Origin: Verrucomicrobiota bacterium
GTDB lineage: Bacteria > Verrucomicrobiota > Verrucomicrobiia > Opitutales > Opitutaceae
Direction of reading: 5' to 3'
Length of the DNA stretch: 53,961 bases
NCBI GenBank assembly: GCA_028293565.1
Contig: JAQGON010000015.1
Coordinates: 1-53,961, forward strand
Shown here: positions 7,278-15,867 of the stretch, in pieces
Layout of the letters: each line of letters begins with the position of its first letter
How positions within the stretch are numbered: the stretch's first letter is position 1
Program-made: the position numbers and the translations under genes
The notes under the pieces: model-generated
What the model was told of the DNA's origin: nothing
What the model saw: the letters and a program-made list of their open reading frames with translations, nothing else
The model's database searches: none

Positions 7278-7862
7278 ATGGAAAACGATTCCTGCGAGCG
7301 CGCAAAACCGGCCTCCTTTCTCCCGCCTGCACTGCTGCTGGGGCTGCTGGTCAGGATCGCGGCGCTCCCGGCGTCCGGGCAGGCGACCTCGCGGGAATAC
7401 GACCTCAAGGCGGCGTTCCTGTACAATTTCGCGACCTTCGGCGAGTGGCCCGCGGCCGCGTTCGCGCACGAGGGCAGCCCGTTCGTGATCGGGGTGCTCG
7501 GCGCGGATCCGTTCGGCGCCGCGCTGCGGGACATCGTCGCCGGCGAGCGCGCGAAGGGGCGGCCCATCGTGATCCGGCATTTTGACCGTGCGGTCGAGGC
7601 GCGGGGCTGCCACATCCTTTTCATCAGCGCTTCGGAAACCCCCCGCCACCGCGAAATCCTCGCCCTGTTTCGCGACCAGCCGGTGCTTACCGTCGGCGAC
7701 GTGCCGGGATTCGCCGAGGAGGGCGGCCGGGTTGGATTTGTCACCGCGAGCCGCGTTGGAATCCAGGTCAACCCCGTCGCGCTCCGCGCCGGCAACCTCG
7801 CGATCAGCCCCAAACTGCTCCGCCTCGCCGACCTCGTCGCGGTGGACATCCCTTCGCCATGA
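7278..7862 (+). CDS. YfiR-family (DUF4154) periplasmic protein
   Basis: A 194-residue exported protein. A signal peptide (FLPPALLLGLLVRIAALPASG) is followed by the DUF4154 signature: YDLKAAFLYNFATFGEWP, FVIGVLGADPFGAAL, GCHILFISASE, PVLTVGDVPGFAEEGGRVGF and LAISPKLLRLADLV. In the YfiBNR system this family is a periplasmic repressor of a membrane signalling enzyme. Here its stop overlaps the kinase start in ATGA, so it probably controls or senses for that kinase's extracytoplasmic domain. ATG at 7278 is chosen; a TTG at 7263 is in frame but weaker. Confidence 0.88.
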   Translation: MENDSCERAKPASFLPPALLLGLLVRIAALPASGQATSREYDLKAAFLYNFATFGEWPAAAFAHEGSPFVIGVLGADPFGAALRDIVAGERAKGRPIVIRHFDRAVEARGCHILFISASETPRHREILALFRDQPVLTVGDVPGFAEEGGRVGFVTASRVGIQVNPVALRAGNLAISPKLLRLADLVAVDIPSP

Positions 7863-10800
7863 GCTGGTTCGCCGACCTCCCCGTGCAGCGGAAGCTGGGA
7901 TACGCGATGTTCCTCACGACGGCGCTCGCCCTCGTGCTCGCCTGCGGCGTGTTCCTCGCCGCCGAGTACAACAGCTACCGCCGCGACGTCGAGCACACGG
8001 TCGCCACCCTGGCGCGGCTGACCGCGGACAACAGCACGGCCGCGATCGCGTTCTCCGACCATCCGAACGCGACGCAGAACCTCGAGGCCCTGCGCGCCGA
8101 GCCGCAGATTGTTTCGGCCGCGCTCTACGACAGCGGGGGCCGGCTGTTCGCGAGCTACCGGTCGCAGCCGGAGGCGGTCCTGGACGAGGACACGGCCAGG
8201 GGCTCTGCCCAGGTCCGGTTCTCCCCGCGCGGATTTGTCGTCGGCGTGCAGCCCGTCACCGAAGGAACGCGGCGGCTCGGCACGCTCTATGTCCGCGCCT
8301 CGATGAAACAGATCTACGAGCGCATGCAGACCTACGGCGGGGTGGTGTTCGTCGTGCTGGTCTCGTCGTCGCTGCTGGCGATCCTGATCGTCTCGCGGCT
8401 GCGCAACGTCCTCGCGCGGCCGGTGCTCGAGCTCGCGCGCACGGCGGACGCGGTCACGACGCGGCAGGACTATTCCCTGCGGGCCCGGAAATTCGGCGAG
8501 GACGAACTCGGCCGCCTGACCACGGCCTTCAACGCGATGCTGGAGAAGACCCAGACGTCGGTGGGCGCGCTGCGCGAGAGCGAATGGAGCCATCGCGAGC
8601 TGGTGCGCGCGCTCCCGACCGCGGCGTTCATGTGCGACGCCGAGGGGCGAATGACGATCTTCAACGAAGCCGCGGTGTCCCTGTGGGGCCGGGCGCCGCA
8701 GATCGGCGCGCCCTTCTGGCAGGCGCCCTACCGGGCCTTCCGGAGCGACGGGACGCCGCTGCCGGTCGACGAGTTTCCGGTCGCGATCGCGCTGAAGGAG
8801 GGGCGCGCGGTGCGGAACCAGGAGGTCATCTTCGAGCGCGCGGACGGCACGAGGCGCAACGTCCTGCCGTATCCCGAGCCGATCCGCGACACGAGCGGCA
8901 AGGTCGTCGGCATCGTGAGCATGCTCGTCGACATCACCGAGCAGAAGCGGACCAACGCCGCGATCCGCCAGCTCGCGGCCATCGTCGAATCGTCGGACGA
9001 CGCCATCATCGGCAACGCGCTCGACGGCACGATCACGACGTGGAATCGCGGCGCCGAGCGGCTCTACGGCTACACCGCGGCGGAAATCACCGGGCGCTCG
9101 ATCCGGGTGCTGATCCCTCCCGAGCGGCAGGCGGACGAGCCGGCGATGTTCGAGCGGATCCTGCGCGACGAGCGCGTCGAGCAGTACGAGACGGTCCGGC
9201 GTCACCGCAACGGGCGCCTGATCGACGTCTCGCTGATGGTGTCGCCGATCAAGGACCCGGACGGCCGGATTGTCGGCGCCTCGAAAATCGCACGCGACAT
9301 CACGGCCCGCAAGCGCGCGGAGGAGGCGCTGCGGGACAGCGAGGCCCAGCTGCGCCTTGTGACGGACAACGCGCCGGTGCTTCTCGTCCGGGTCGACCGC
9401 GAATCCCGGTACACCTTCGTCAATCGCGCCTACGCCGAGCGCAACGGCTACACGCCCCAGGCGATGATCGGGATGAAGGTGGTCGACGTGGTCGGCGCCG
9501 CCGCGCACGAGTCGTTCCGCGCGCAGATGGAGCAGGCGCTCGCCGGCAACCGCGTCGAGTTCGAGATCAAGATCCCCTATGCCAAGATCGGGCACCGCTG
9601 GGTGCACGTGATGTACGTCCCCGAGCGCAACGCCGAGGGCGAGGTGGTCGGTCTGCTCGGGGTGCTGAACGACACCGGGGCCCGCAAGGAGGCCGAGATC
9701 GAGCTGAAGCGCGCGCGCGACGAGGCGCTGGCGGCCTCGCGCGCGAAGGACGATTTTCTCGCGGCGCTGTCGCACGAGCTCCGCACGCCGCTGAACCCGG
9801 TCCTCCTCGTGGCGAGCGACGCCGCCAGCAACGAGGACCTGCCGGCGTCGGTGCGCGCCGACTTCGAGCTCGTGCGGAAAAACGTGAATCTCGAGGCGCG
9901 CCTGATCGACGACCTCCTCGACCTCACCCGGATCGCGCGCGGCAAGCTGCGGATCGAGGAGCGGCGCTGCGACGTGGCCGCGATCATCCGCGACGCGGTG
10001 ACGAACGTGCGGACCGACCTCGAGGAAAAACAGCAGGAGCTCGTCCTCGATTTCGACCGGAACGAGGCCCAGGTCTGGGGCGACTCCGTCCGGCTCCAGC
10101 AGGTGTTCTGGAACCTCCTGAAGAACGCCGTGAAATTCACGCCGAACCAAGGGACGATCACCGTCCGGATGCGCACGGCCGCCGTCCCGGGAAAAGTCCT
10201 GGTCGAGGTCAGCGATTCGGGCATCGGGATGACCCCGCACGAGATCGAGCGCGTCTTCCAGGCTTTCACCCAGGGCGACCACGCCACCCCGGGCATTGGC
10301 TCGCACCGTTTCGGCGGACTCGGGCTGGGTCTGGCCATCTCAAAGATGCTGGTCGACCTGCACGGCGGAAAAATCCAGGCGACCAGCGCCGGGCGCGACC
10401 GCGGCTCGACGTTTGCCGTCGAACTTCCCACGACGCGGAAATCGGGGAACACGAGCGGTCCCTTGCTCGTGACGGCCGGCGCCAGGCCGGGATCCGCGGC
10501 GCCGGTCGCCGATGCGGCGGGAAAACGCCCCGCGGGCGCCTTCAAGCGAATCCTCCTCGTGGAGGACCACGCGGCGACGCGCCAGACGCTGCAGCATCTC
10601 CTCCGGAACCGGGATTACAAGGTCACCTCGGCGGAAACCGCGGGCGAGGCGCAGCAGCTCGCGCTCACCGGCGAATTCGATCTCATCATCTCGGACCTAG
10701 GGCTGCCCGACCGCACGGGCAACGAGCTCATGTCCGAACTGCGGGAGCGAAATCTCCGGCTGCCCGGGATCGCGCTGAGCGGCTACGGCATGGAGGACGA

Positions 10801-10927
10801 CCTCGCGCGATCGCGCGCCGCAGGCTTCGCGGTCCACCTCGTCAAGCCGGTGACGATCGGCATGCTCGAGGAGGCCATCGCGCGGTTGCGCGACGGCTCC
10901 GGATCGGGCGCGCCGTTCCCGGAATGA
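7859..10927 (+). CDS. Membrane hybrid histidine kinase (CHASE8-like, HAMP, PAS x3, REC)
   Basis: A 1022-residue sensor kinase. Order: transmembrane helix ~14-36; CHASE8-type periplasmic domain ~37-158 (LARLTADNSTAAIAFSD, VSAALYDSGGRLFA); second helix ~160-180; HAMP; three PAS domains (~240-360, 365-485, 490-610); HisKA with phospho-acceptor in LSHELRTPLNP near residue 637; HATPase with NLLKNAVKFTP, DSGIGM and GGLGLGLAISK; receiver from ~896 (ILLVEDH, Asp in IISDLGLPD, LVKPV). It is coupled to the YfiR-like protein by a 4-bp overlap. Presence of the receiver implies a phosphorelay, with output perhaps through the LuxR regulator at 6060. All catalytic motifs look intact. Confidence 0.93.
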   Translation: MSWFADLPVQRKLGYAMFLTTALALVLACGVFLAAEYNSYRRDVEHTVATLARLTADNSTAAIAFSDHPNATQNLEALRAEPQIVSAALYDSGGRLFASYRSQPEAVLDEDTARGSAQVRFSPRGFVVGVQPVTEGTRRLGTLYVRASMKQIYERMQTYGGVVFVVLVSSSLLAILIVSRLRNVLARPVLELARTADAVTTRQDYSLRARKFGEDELGRLTTAFNAMLEKTQTSVGALRESEWSHRELVRALPTAAFMCDAEGRMTIFNEAAVSLWGRAPQIGAPFWQAPYRAFRSDGTPLPVDEFPVAIALKEGRAVRNQEVIFERADGTRRNVLPYPEPIRDTSGKVVGIVSMLVDITEQKRTNAAIRQLAAIVESSDDAIIGNALDGTITTWNRGAERLYGYTAAEITGRSIRVLIPPERQADEPAMFERILRDERVEQYETVRRHRNGRLIDVSLMVSPIKDPDGRIVGASKIARDITARKRAEEALRDSEAQLRLVTDNAPVLLVRVDRESRYTFVNRAYAERNGYTPQAMIGMKVVDVVGAAAHESFRAQMEQALAGNRVEFEIKIPYAKIGHRWVHVMYVPERNAEGEVVGLLGVLNDTGARKEAEIELKRARDEALAASRAKDDFLAALSHELRTPLNPVLLVASDAASNEDLPASVRADFELVRKNVNLEARLIDDLLDLTRIARGKLRIEERRCDVAAIIRDAVTNVRTDLEEKQQELVLDFDRNEAQVWGDSVRLQQVFWNLLKNAVKFTPNQGTITVRMRTAAVPGKVLVEVSDSGIGMTPHEIERVFQAFTQGDHATPGIGSHRFGGLGLGLAISKMLVDLHGGKIQATSAGRDRGSTFAVELPTTRKSGNTSGPLLVTAGARPGSAAPVADAAGKRPAGAFKRILLVEDHAATRQTLQHLLRNRDYKVTSAETAGEAQQLALTGEFDLIISDLGLPDRTGNELMSELRERNLRLPGIALSGYGMEDDLARSRAAGFAVHLVKPVTIGMLEEAIARLRDGSGSGAPFPE

Positions 10928-11129
10928 CCGGCCGCCGGAAAATTTTATTAAAAAAACTGGATCAATCCCCTCCTCCGCCGGTCGTCATGCGTCCTTCTCC
11001 TTTTTTCTCACGACAAACCCCGCCGGTTCGTCTCCACCGGATCGAATCTGCCCGCCGGCCATGTGGCCGGGGTGGGCGGCTCGGATCCCAAAACCTTTTC
11101 CAGTCCACGTGCGCCGACGCGCGCCGCCC

Positions 11130-12161
11130 ATGATGATAAAGCCACCGACCTTTGCCCTGATCAATTTCCCTCCCGGCCTGGACCAGACCGTCTCCGCCGC
11201 GTCGCAGCTCGCGTTTCCCGGCGCGCGGCTCATGGCGCTTGCGGCGCTCGAATCGCCGGGCCAATCGAACGGCTCCGCGCCCGATCTCATCGTCCTGTGC
11301 GAGCCCGACGCCGCGCTGGCCGCGGCCGCGACCCAGGCGGTTGATCCGACGGGTGCGCCCCGCTGGGCGGTGGTGATCCTCGGCCGGGAAACGTCGGACG
11401 TGACGGAGAGCGTTCCTCCGGAAGACTGGAATGCGCGGGCGCTCGCGCGGATTTTCCAGACGGCGTGGCGGCAGCACGACCTGCTGCGCGAAAATTACCG
11501 GCTGCGCGGGGACCTGAAGACGGTGGCGCGCCGGATCAGCCACGACCTGCGCACCCCGGCGGGGTGCATCCACACCAGCTCGGACCTCCTCGACGAGCTG
11601 ACGATCGGGAAGAGCGCGGCGCTGACGAACGTCGCCGATATTTTCCGGCAGTCGTCCGGGGAGATTTCCCACATCGTCGACCGCGTGAGTTTCGTGCTGC
11701 GGGCCTCGGCGGAGCCGGTCGGCCCGGCGCCGGTCGACATGGGTGCGATCGTCAAGGCGGTGATCGTCCAGCTCGAGGCGGAGATCCGCGCGTCGAACGC
11801 GTCGGTGGTGCAGCCCGACTCGTGGCCGGCGGTGCGCGGCGTGGCGCCGTGGCTGCAGATGGTGTGGCTGAACCTGCTGCAGAATGCGCTGCGGCATGGC
11901 GGGCCGGCGCCGCAGGTGCGGATTGCGTGGGCGCGGGAGGGGGAGACCTGCCGGTTTTCGGTTTCCGACCGCGGCGGCGGCGTGCTCGCGGCGCGCGAGC
12001 CGGGGCTTTTCCTGCCGTTCGACCAGCTGCACGCGCTGCGTTATCCCGGGCTCGGGCTCTCCATCGTGCAGCGGCTGGTGCTCCTGCAGGGCGGGCGGTG
12101 CGGCTACGAAAAAATGCCGGAGGGCGGCGCCGGCTTTCATTTCACGCTGCCTTTGGCGTAG
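11130..12161 (+). CDS. Soluble histidine kinase with pseudo-receiver-like N-terminus
   Basis: A 343-residue protein without membrane segments. The first ~110 residues have alternating strands and helices (DLIVLCEPDAALAAAA, WAVVILGRETSD) that resemble a degenerate receiver without a clear phospho-Asp. A coiled segment leads to HisKA (ARRISHDLRTPAGCIHTSSD, His near 137), then HATPase (WLNLLQNALRHGG, SDRGGG, YPGLGLSIVQRLVLLQGG). The GxGxG lid is short but present. ATG at 11130 is chosen; upstream codons are spacer. It lies 202 bp after the hybrid kinase and may be independent. Confidence 0.85.
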   Translation: MMIKPPTFALINFPPGLDQTVSAASQLAFPGARLMALAALESPGQSNGSAPDLIVLCEPDAALAAAATQAVDPTGAPRWAVVILGRETSDVTESVPPEDWNARALARIFQTAWRQHDLLRENYRLRGDLKTVARRISHDLRTPAGCIHTSSDLLDELTIGKSAALTNVADIFRQSSGEISHIVDRVSFVLRASAEPVGPAPVDMGAIVKAVIVQLEAEIRASNASVVQPDSWPAVRGVAPWLQMVWLNLLQNALRHGGPAPQVRIAWAREGETCRFSVSDRGGGVLAAREPGLFLPFDQLHALRYPGLGLSIVQRLVLLQGGRCGYEKMPEGGAGFHFTLPLA

Positions 12162-12302
12162 GCCGCGGTTCGCGGAGGCAGGAGGCGGGCTAAGAAACGG
12201 CGGCGCACGGCTTTGCCGCGGAGACCCTGGGGCGCGAAGGGCGGCCGCGGGCGGGCACTTTTTCGCGAAGTTGGGGACAATGAATTTGCTCCAACTTCCC
12301 GT

Positions 12303-14561
12303 ATGCCGCTGAAATCCTGGCTTGCCCGTTTCCTGATCACCCGTGCCGCGCGCGCCTATGGGTTCCTCGACCCTGTGAGCCTGCTCGCGAAAATGAGGGG
12401 ATTTTCCCAGCCGTCCGAGGTCGGCGAACCGGTGGAGCTGCTGCGGGCGGGAATGATTTTCCACGCGAGAGGACTGATCAACACCAAGGCGATCCAGAAC
12501 AATCTCGACTGGATCTGGCCCTACTGGGTCGAGCGTCAGTTCAATCCGAACGACGAGTCGTTCATCCCGCGGGCGTTCTCGTTCAGCCACATCAATCTCA
12601 CGCATCGGAACTGGACGGCCGTGGGCCTGCCAGACGTCCCGTATTATCCGATCGTGGACCCGCGCGGCCTCGTCACGCCGCTGTTCGACGGGTGGTCGCT
12701 CGACCTCTGGTTTGTCGGGGAAAACGGGGCGGTGCAGACGCCGTCGAAGCTCACGGAGTTCAGCCAGGAGCTCCGCCTCCAGCCGAACCCGTGCGTGCAT
12801 TCCGTGGCCGGGCTGGAAGGGGCCGTTGTGACCACCGACGTGGAGATGTGCCTGACGGACGGCTATCCGCAGTGCTGCATCGAGGTCGGCGTGCAGCCGG
12901 GGGCGCGGGGCTCGGTCGTCCTCGCGATCCGGCCGTACAATCCGGAGGGCGTCAGTTTCATCGACCACCTCGCGCCGGCGGCCGACGGGCTCGGCTTCGT
13001 GGTGAACCGCCGGCATCCGGTGCGCTTCGACCGCGCGCCGGCGCGCTTCGCGCTGTCGGTCTACGAGGAGGGCGACGTCTGGCAGCGGCTGCAGCAGGCG
13101 GTGGACGTGAATTCGGAGGCGACGTGCGAGGTGGGCATGGCCACGGGCGCCGCGGTGTTCGACGCGGCGAAGGTGGAGGCGCGTCCGCTGCGGATCCGCG
13201 TGCCGATCTACGACGAGCTCAAGCGCACGCGGCAGCCGCGCTTCGCGCAGGAATCCGCGTGGACCGCGGAAATCGCGGGACTGTCGGCGCTGCGGATCGG
13301 CGACGCCCGCCTCCAGCGCCTGTACGATCAGGCGGTGACGAACGTCGTGCTGCACGCGGGCGTCGAAGTTTTTCCGGGACCCTACACCTACAAGCGGTTC
13401 TGGTTTCGCGACGCGGTCTTCATCCTCCACGCGCTGCTCGCGCTCGGCGGCGTCGAACGCGTGCGCCGCGCGATGGAGGGATTCATCCCGCGCCAGCGGC
13501 GAGACGGGTATTTTCTCTCGCAGGAGGGCGAATGGGACTCGAACGGGGAGGCGCTGTGGATGTACCGCCGGTTCGCGCAGCTGACCGGGGAGAAGCTCCC
13601 CGCCGACTGGCTGGCGGCCGCCGTGCGCGGCGCGCGGTGGATCCAGCGCAAGCGGCTGCCGGCGGACCTCGGGCGTCCCGAGGCGGGGTTGCTGCCCGCG
13701 GGCTTCAGCGCGGAGCACCTCGGCCCGAATGACTTTTATTACTGGGACGATTTCTGGGGCGTGGCGGGGCTGCGGAGCGCGGCGGCGCTGCTGCTCGACT
13801 CGGATCCGAAACGCTCGGCGGAATTCACGCGGCAGGCGGACGATTTTTTCGCGACGATCCAGCGCTCGGTGCCCAGCGGGCCGCACCGGCGTTTTCCCGG
13901 CGCGCTGCCGGCCTCGCCGAAACGGCGGATGGACGCCGGCGCGGTGGGCTCGCTCGTGGCGGACTATCCGCTGCAGCTTTTCGCCCCGGGCGACAGCCGG
14001 ATCCTGCTGACCGCGGATTATCTCCGCGACCACAGCAGCTTCGAGGGCGGGTTCTTCCAGAACATGATCCATTCGGGGATCAACCCGTACCTCACGCTGC
14101 ACCTCGCGCAGGTGCGCCTGCGCGCCGGGCAGGCGGACGAGGCGTGGGCGCTGATGAAATGCGTCGCCGACCTCGCGTCGCCGACCGGGCAGTGGCCCGA
14201 GGCAATTCATCCGCGGACCGGCGGCGGATGCATGGGCGATGGGCAGCATATCTGGGCGGCCGCCGAATGGGCATTCCTCGTGAGGAACTGCTTCGTGCGC
14301 GAAGAGGTCGGCGGGCTCGTCATCGGATCCGGCGTGCGGCCGGAATGGTGGCGAGGGCAGGGCGCCTCCTTCGGGCCGACGCTGACGCCGTACGGTCCGG
14401 TCACGGTCCGGATCGAGGCCGTCGCGGAGGGCGCGCGGCTCACGGTCGATGGACAATGGCGCGGGGCGGCGCCGCATCTCGATTTGAAACTCCCCCATCA
14501 CGCCGGTCCCGCCGCCATGGTGGTCGCCGGGTGTGAACAACGACTGAGACGCACCGGATGA
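12303..14561 (+). CDS. Glycoside-hydrolase-like (alpha/alpha)6-barrel protein
   Basis: A 752-residue soluble protein with no signal peptide. The N-terminal half is a beta-rich region (FHARGLINTKAIQNNLDWIW, IVDPRGLVTPLFDGWSLDLW). The C-terminal half has the look of six-hairpin glycosidases and amylo-glucosidases: YTYKRFWFRDAVFILHALLA, SQEGEWDSNGEALWMYRRF, DFYYWDDFWGVAGLRS, GQWPEAIHPRTGGGCMGDGQ. The acidic residues in RDAVF, EWDSNGE and QWPE are candidate catalytic or binding sites. The stop overlaps the glycosyltransferase start (ATGA), which points to a shared role in a glycan or glycolipid. The exact GH family is not assignable by eye. Confidence 0.8.
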   Translation: MPLKSWLARFLITRAARAYGFLDPVSLLAKMRGFSQPSEVGEPVELLRAGMIFHARGLINTKAIQNNLDWIWPYWVERQFNPNDESFIPRAFSFSHINLTHRNWTAVGLPDVPYYPIVDPRGLVTPLFDGWSLDLWFVGENGAVQTPSKLTEFSQELRLQPNPCVHSVAGLEGAVVTTDVEMCLTDGYPQCCIEVGVQPGARGSVVLAIRPYNPEGVSFIDHLAPAADGLGFVVNRRHPVRFDRAPARFALSVYEEGDVWQRLQQAVDVNSEATCEVGMATGAAVFDAAKVEARPLRIRVPIYDELKRTRQPRFAQESAWTAEIAGLSALRIGDARLQRLYDQAVTNVVLHAGVEVFPGPYTYKRFWFRDAVFILHALLALGGVERVRRAMEGFIPRQRRDGYFLSQEGEWDSNGEALWMYRRFAQLTGEKLPADWLAAAVRGARWIQRKRLPADLGRPEAGLLPAGFSAEHLGPNDFYYWDDFWGVAGLRSAAALLLDSDPKRSAEFTRQADDFFATIQRSVPSGPHRRFPGALPASPKRRMDAGAVGSLVADYPLQLFAPGDSRILLTADYLRDHSSFEGGFFQNMIHSGINPYLTLHLAQVRLRAGQADEAWALMKCVADLASPTGQWPEAIHPRTGGGCMGDGQHIWAAAEWAFLVRNCFVREEVGGLVIGSGVRPEWWRGQGASFGPTLTPYGPVTVRIEAVAEGARLTVDGQWRGAAPHLDLKLPHHAGPAAMVVAGCEQRLRRTG

Positions 14562-15856
14562 AAATCTGCATGATGACCAACACCTACCTGCCGCACGTCG
14601 GCGGGGTCGCCCGATCGGTGAGCACCTTCGCCGAGCAGTATGTGCGGCGGAAGCACGAGGTCCTCGTCGTCGCTCCGGAATTTCCCGGTCCGCCGCCGCC
14701 GGCGAAGGCGGAGGCGCTGGTGGAGCGCGTGTCCGCGATCCGGAATTTCAACGGCAGCGAATTCTCCGTGCGGCTCCCGCTCGCGGCCGCGCTCTCGACG
14801 CGGCTCGACGAGTTCGCGGCGGACATCATCCATGCGCATCACCCGTTCCTGCTCGGCGACACCGCGCTGCGCGTCGCGGCGAACAAGAACGTCCCGATCG
14901 TCTTCACGCATCACACGCGCTACGAGGATTACGTCCATTACCTCCCGTTTGACTCCGACGCGCTGGTGGAGATCGCGACCGACCTGCCCACGCGCTTCGC
15001 GAACCTGTGCGACGGCGTGATCGCGCCGAGCGAGAGCATCGAGCGGCTGATCCGCCGCCGCGGGGTGACGGTGCCGATCCGGGTGGTTCCGACCGGGGTC
15101 GACGTGAAGGCGTTCGCCCGGGGCAACCGCGCGTCGTTCCGCGCGCGGATGGGAATTTCCTCCGGCACGTTCGTGGTCGGGTGCGTCAGCCGCCTCGCGC
15201 CCGAAAAAAACCTCGGCTACCTCGCGTCGGCGGTCGGGCTCTTCCTGAGGAAAAATCCGCGCGCGCGTTTTCTCGTCGTGGGCGAGGGGCCTTCCACGGA
15301 GGCCCTGAAGGCGTCCTTCGCGAAAAGCGGAACCGCGAAGCAGCTCATCCTCGCGGGCAAGCAGACCGGCGCCGCGCTGTGCGCCGCGTATCGCGCGATG
15401 GACCTGTTCGTCTTTTCCTCCCGCAGCGAAACGCAGGGCATGGTGATTGCGGAGGCGATGGCGGCGGGCCTGCCGGTCGTGGCCCTCTCGGCCAACGGCG
15501 TGCGCGAGGTCGTGCGCGACGGGGACAACGGGCTCCTCGCGCCGGCGCGGGCGACCCCCGCGGAATTCGCGCAGCGGATCGCGGCGGTCGCGCGCTCGCC
15601 GGCGCTGCGCCGGAAATTCAGCCGCTCGGCGCACGCCACCGCGGAGGAATTCTCGCGCGAGCGCAGCGCGGAGCGGGCGCTGGAATTTTACCGGGAGATC
15701 CGGCAGCTCACGCGTCCGCGGCGCCTCGCCAACGAGCTCCATCCCTGGGAGAGCTATCTCGAGCGGATCGCGGTCGAGTGGAAGCTGCTGGCGACGAAGA
15801 CGCAGTCGCTCGCCGCGGCGCTCATGCCCGAGACGGCCGAGGCGAAGGCCTCCTGA
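14558..15856 (+). CDS. GT4-family glycosyltransferase
   Basis: A 432-residue GT-B glycosyltransferase. The N-terminal domain opens MMTNTYLPHVGGVARSVSTF, the glycine-rich acceptor loop. DIIHAHHPFLLGDTAL and FTHHTRYEDYVHYLPF are typical of diacylglycerol glucosyl- and phosphatidylinositol mannosyl-transferase relatives. The C-terminal half has VVPTGVDVKAF, VGCVSRLAPEKNL and the nucleotide-sugar E-x7-E motif in SRSETQGMVIAEAMAAGLPV. A basic ~60-residue tail follows the catalytic fold. It is co-translated with the glycosidase-like protein and followed 11 bp later by the phosphatase-like fusion. A lipid-linked glycan acceptor is likely; the sugar and acceptor are unknown. Confidence 0.9.
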   Translation: MKICMMTNTYLPHVGGVARSVSTFAEQYVRRKHEVLVVAPEFPGPPPPAKAEALVERVSAIRNFNGSEFSVRLPLAAALSTRLDEFAADIIHAHHPFLLGDTALRVAANKNVPIVFTHHTRYEDYVHYLPFDSDALVEIATDLPTRFANLCDGVIAPSESIERLIRRRGVTVPIRVVPTGVDVKAFARGNRASFRARMGISSGTFVVGCVSRLAPEKNLGYLASAVGLFLRKNPRARFLVVGEGPSTEALKASFAKSGTAKQLILAGKQTGAALCAAYRAMDLFVFSSRSETQGMVIAEAMAAGLPVVALSANGVREVVRDGDNGLLAPARATPAEFAQRIAAVARSPALRRKFSRSAHATAEEFSRERSAERALEFYREIRQLTRPRRLANELHPWESYLERIAVEWKLLATKTQSLAAALMPETAEAKAS

Positions 15857-15867
15857 CCCCTTCGCGC

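Noticed and set aside
7064-10306. Very long minus-strand ORF (1080 codons)
   Set aside because: It is fully antisense to the hybrid kinase and YfiR genes, has Arg/Asp/His-rich translation with no domain, and reflects GC-skewed third positions.
7582-11133. 1183-codon plus-strand ORF
   Set aside because: Out-of-frame shadow of the YfiR and hybrid kinase genes, whose frames carry all catalytic motifs.
10962-14540. 1192-codon minus-strand ORF
   Set aside because: It is antisense to the kinase at 11130 and the glycosidase-like gene; composition is RPRH-rich without motifs.
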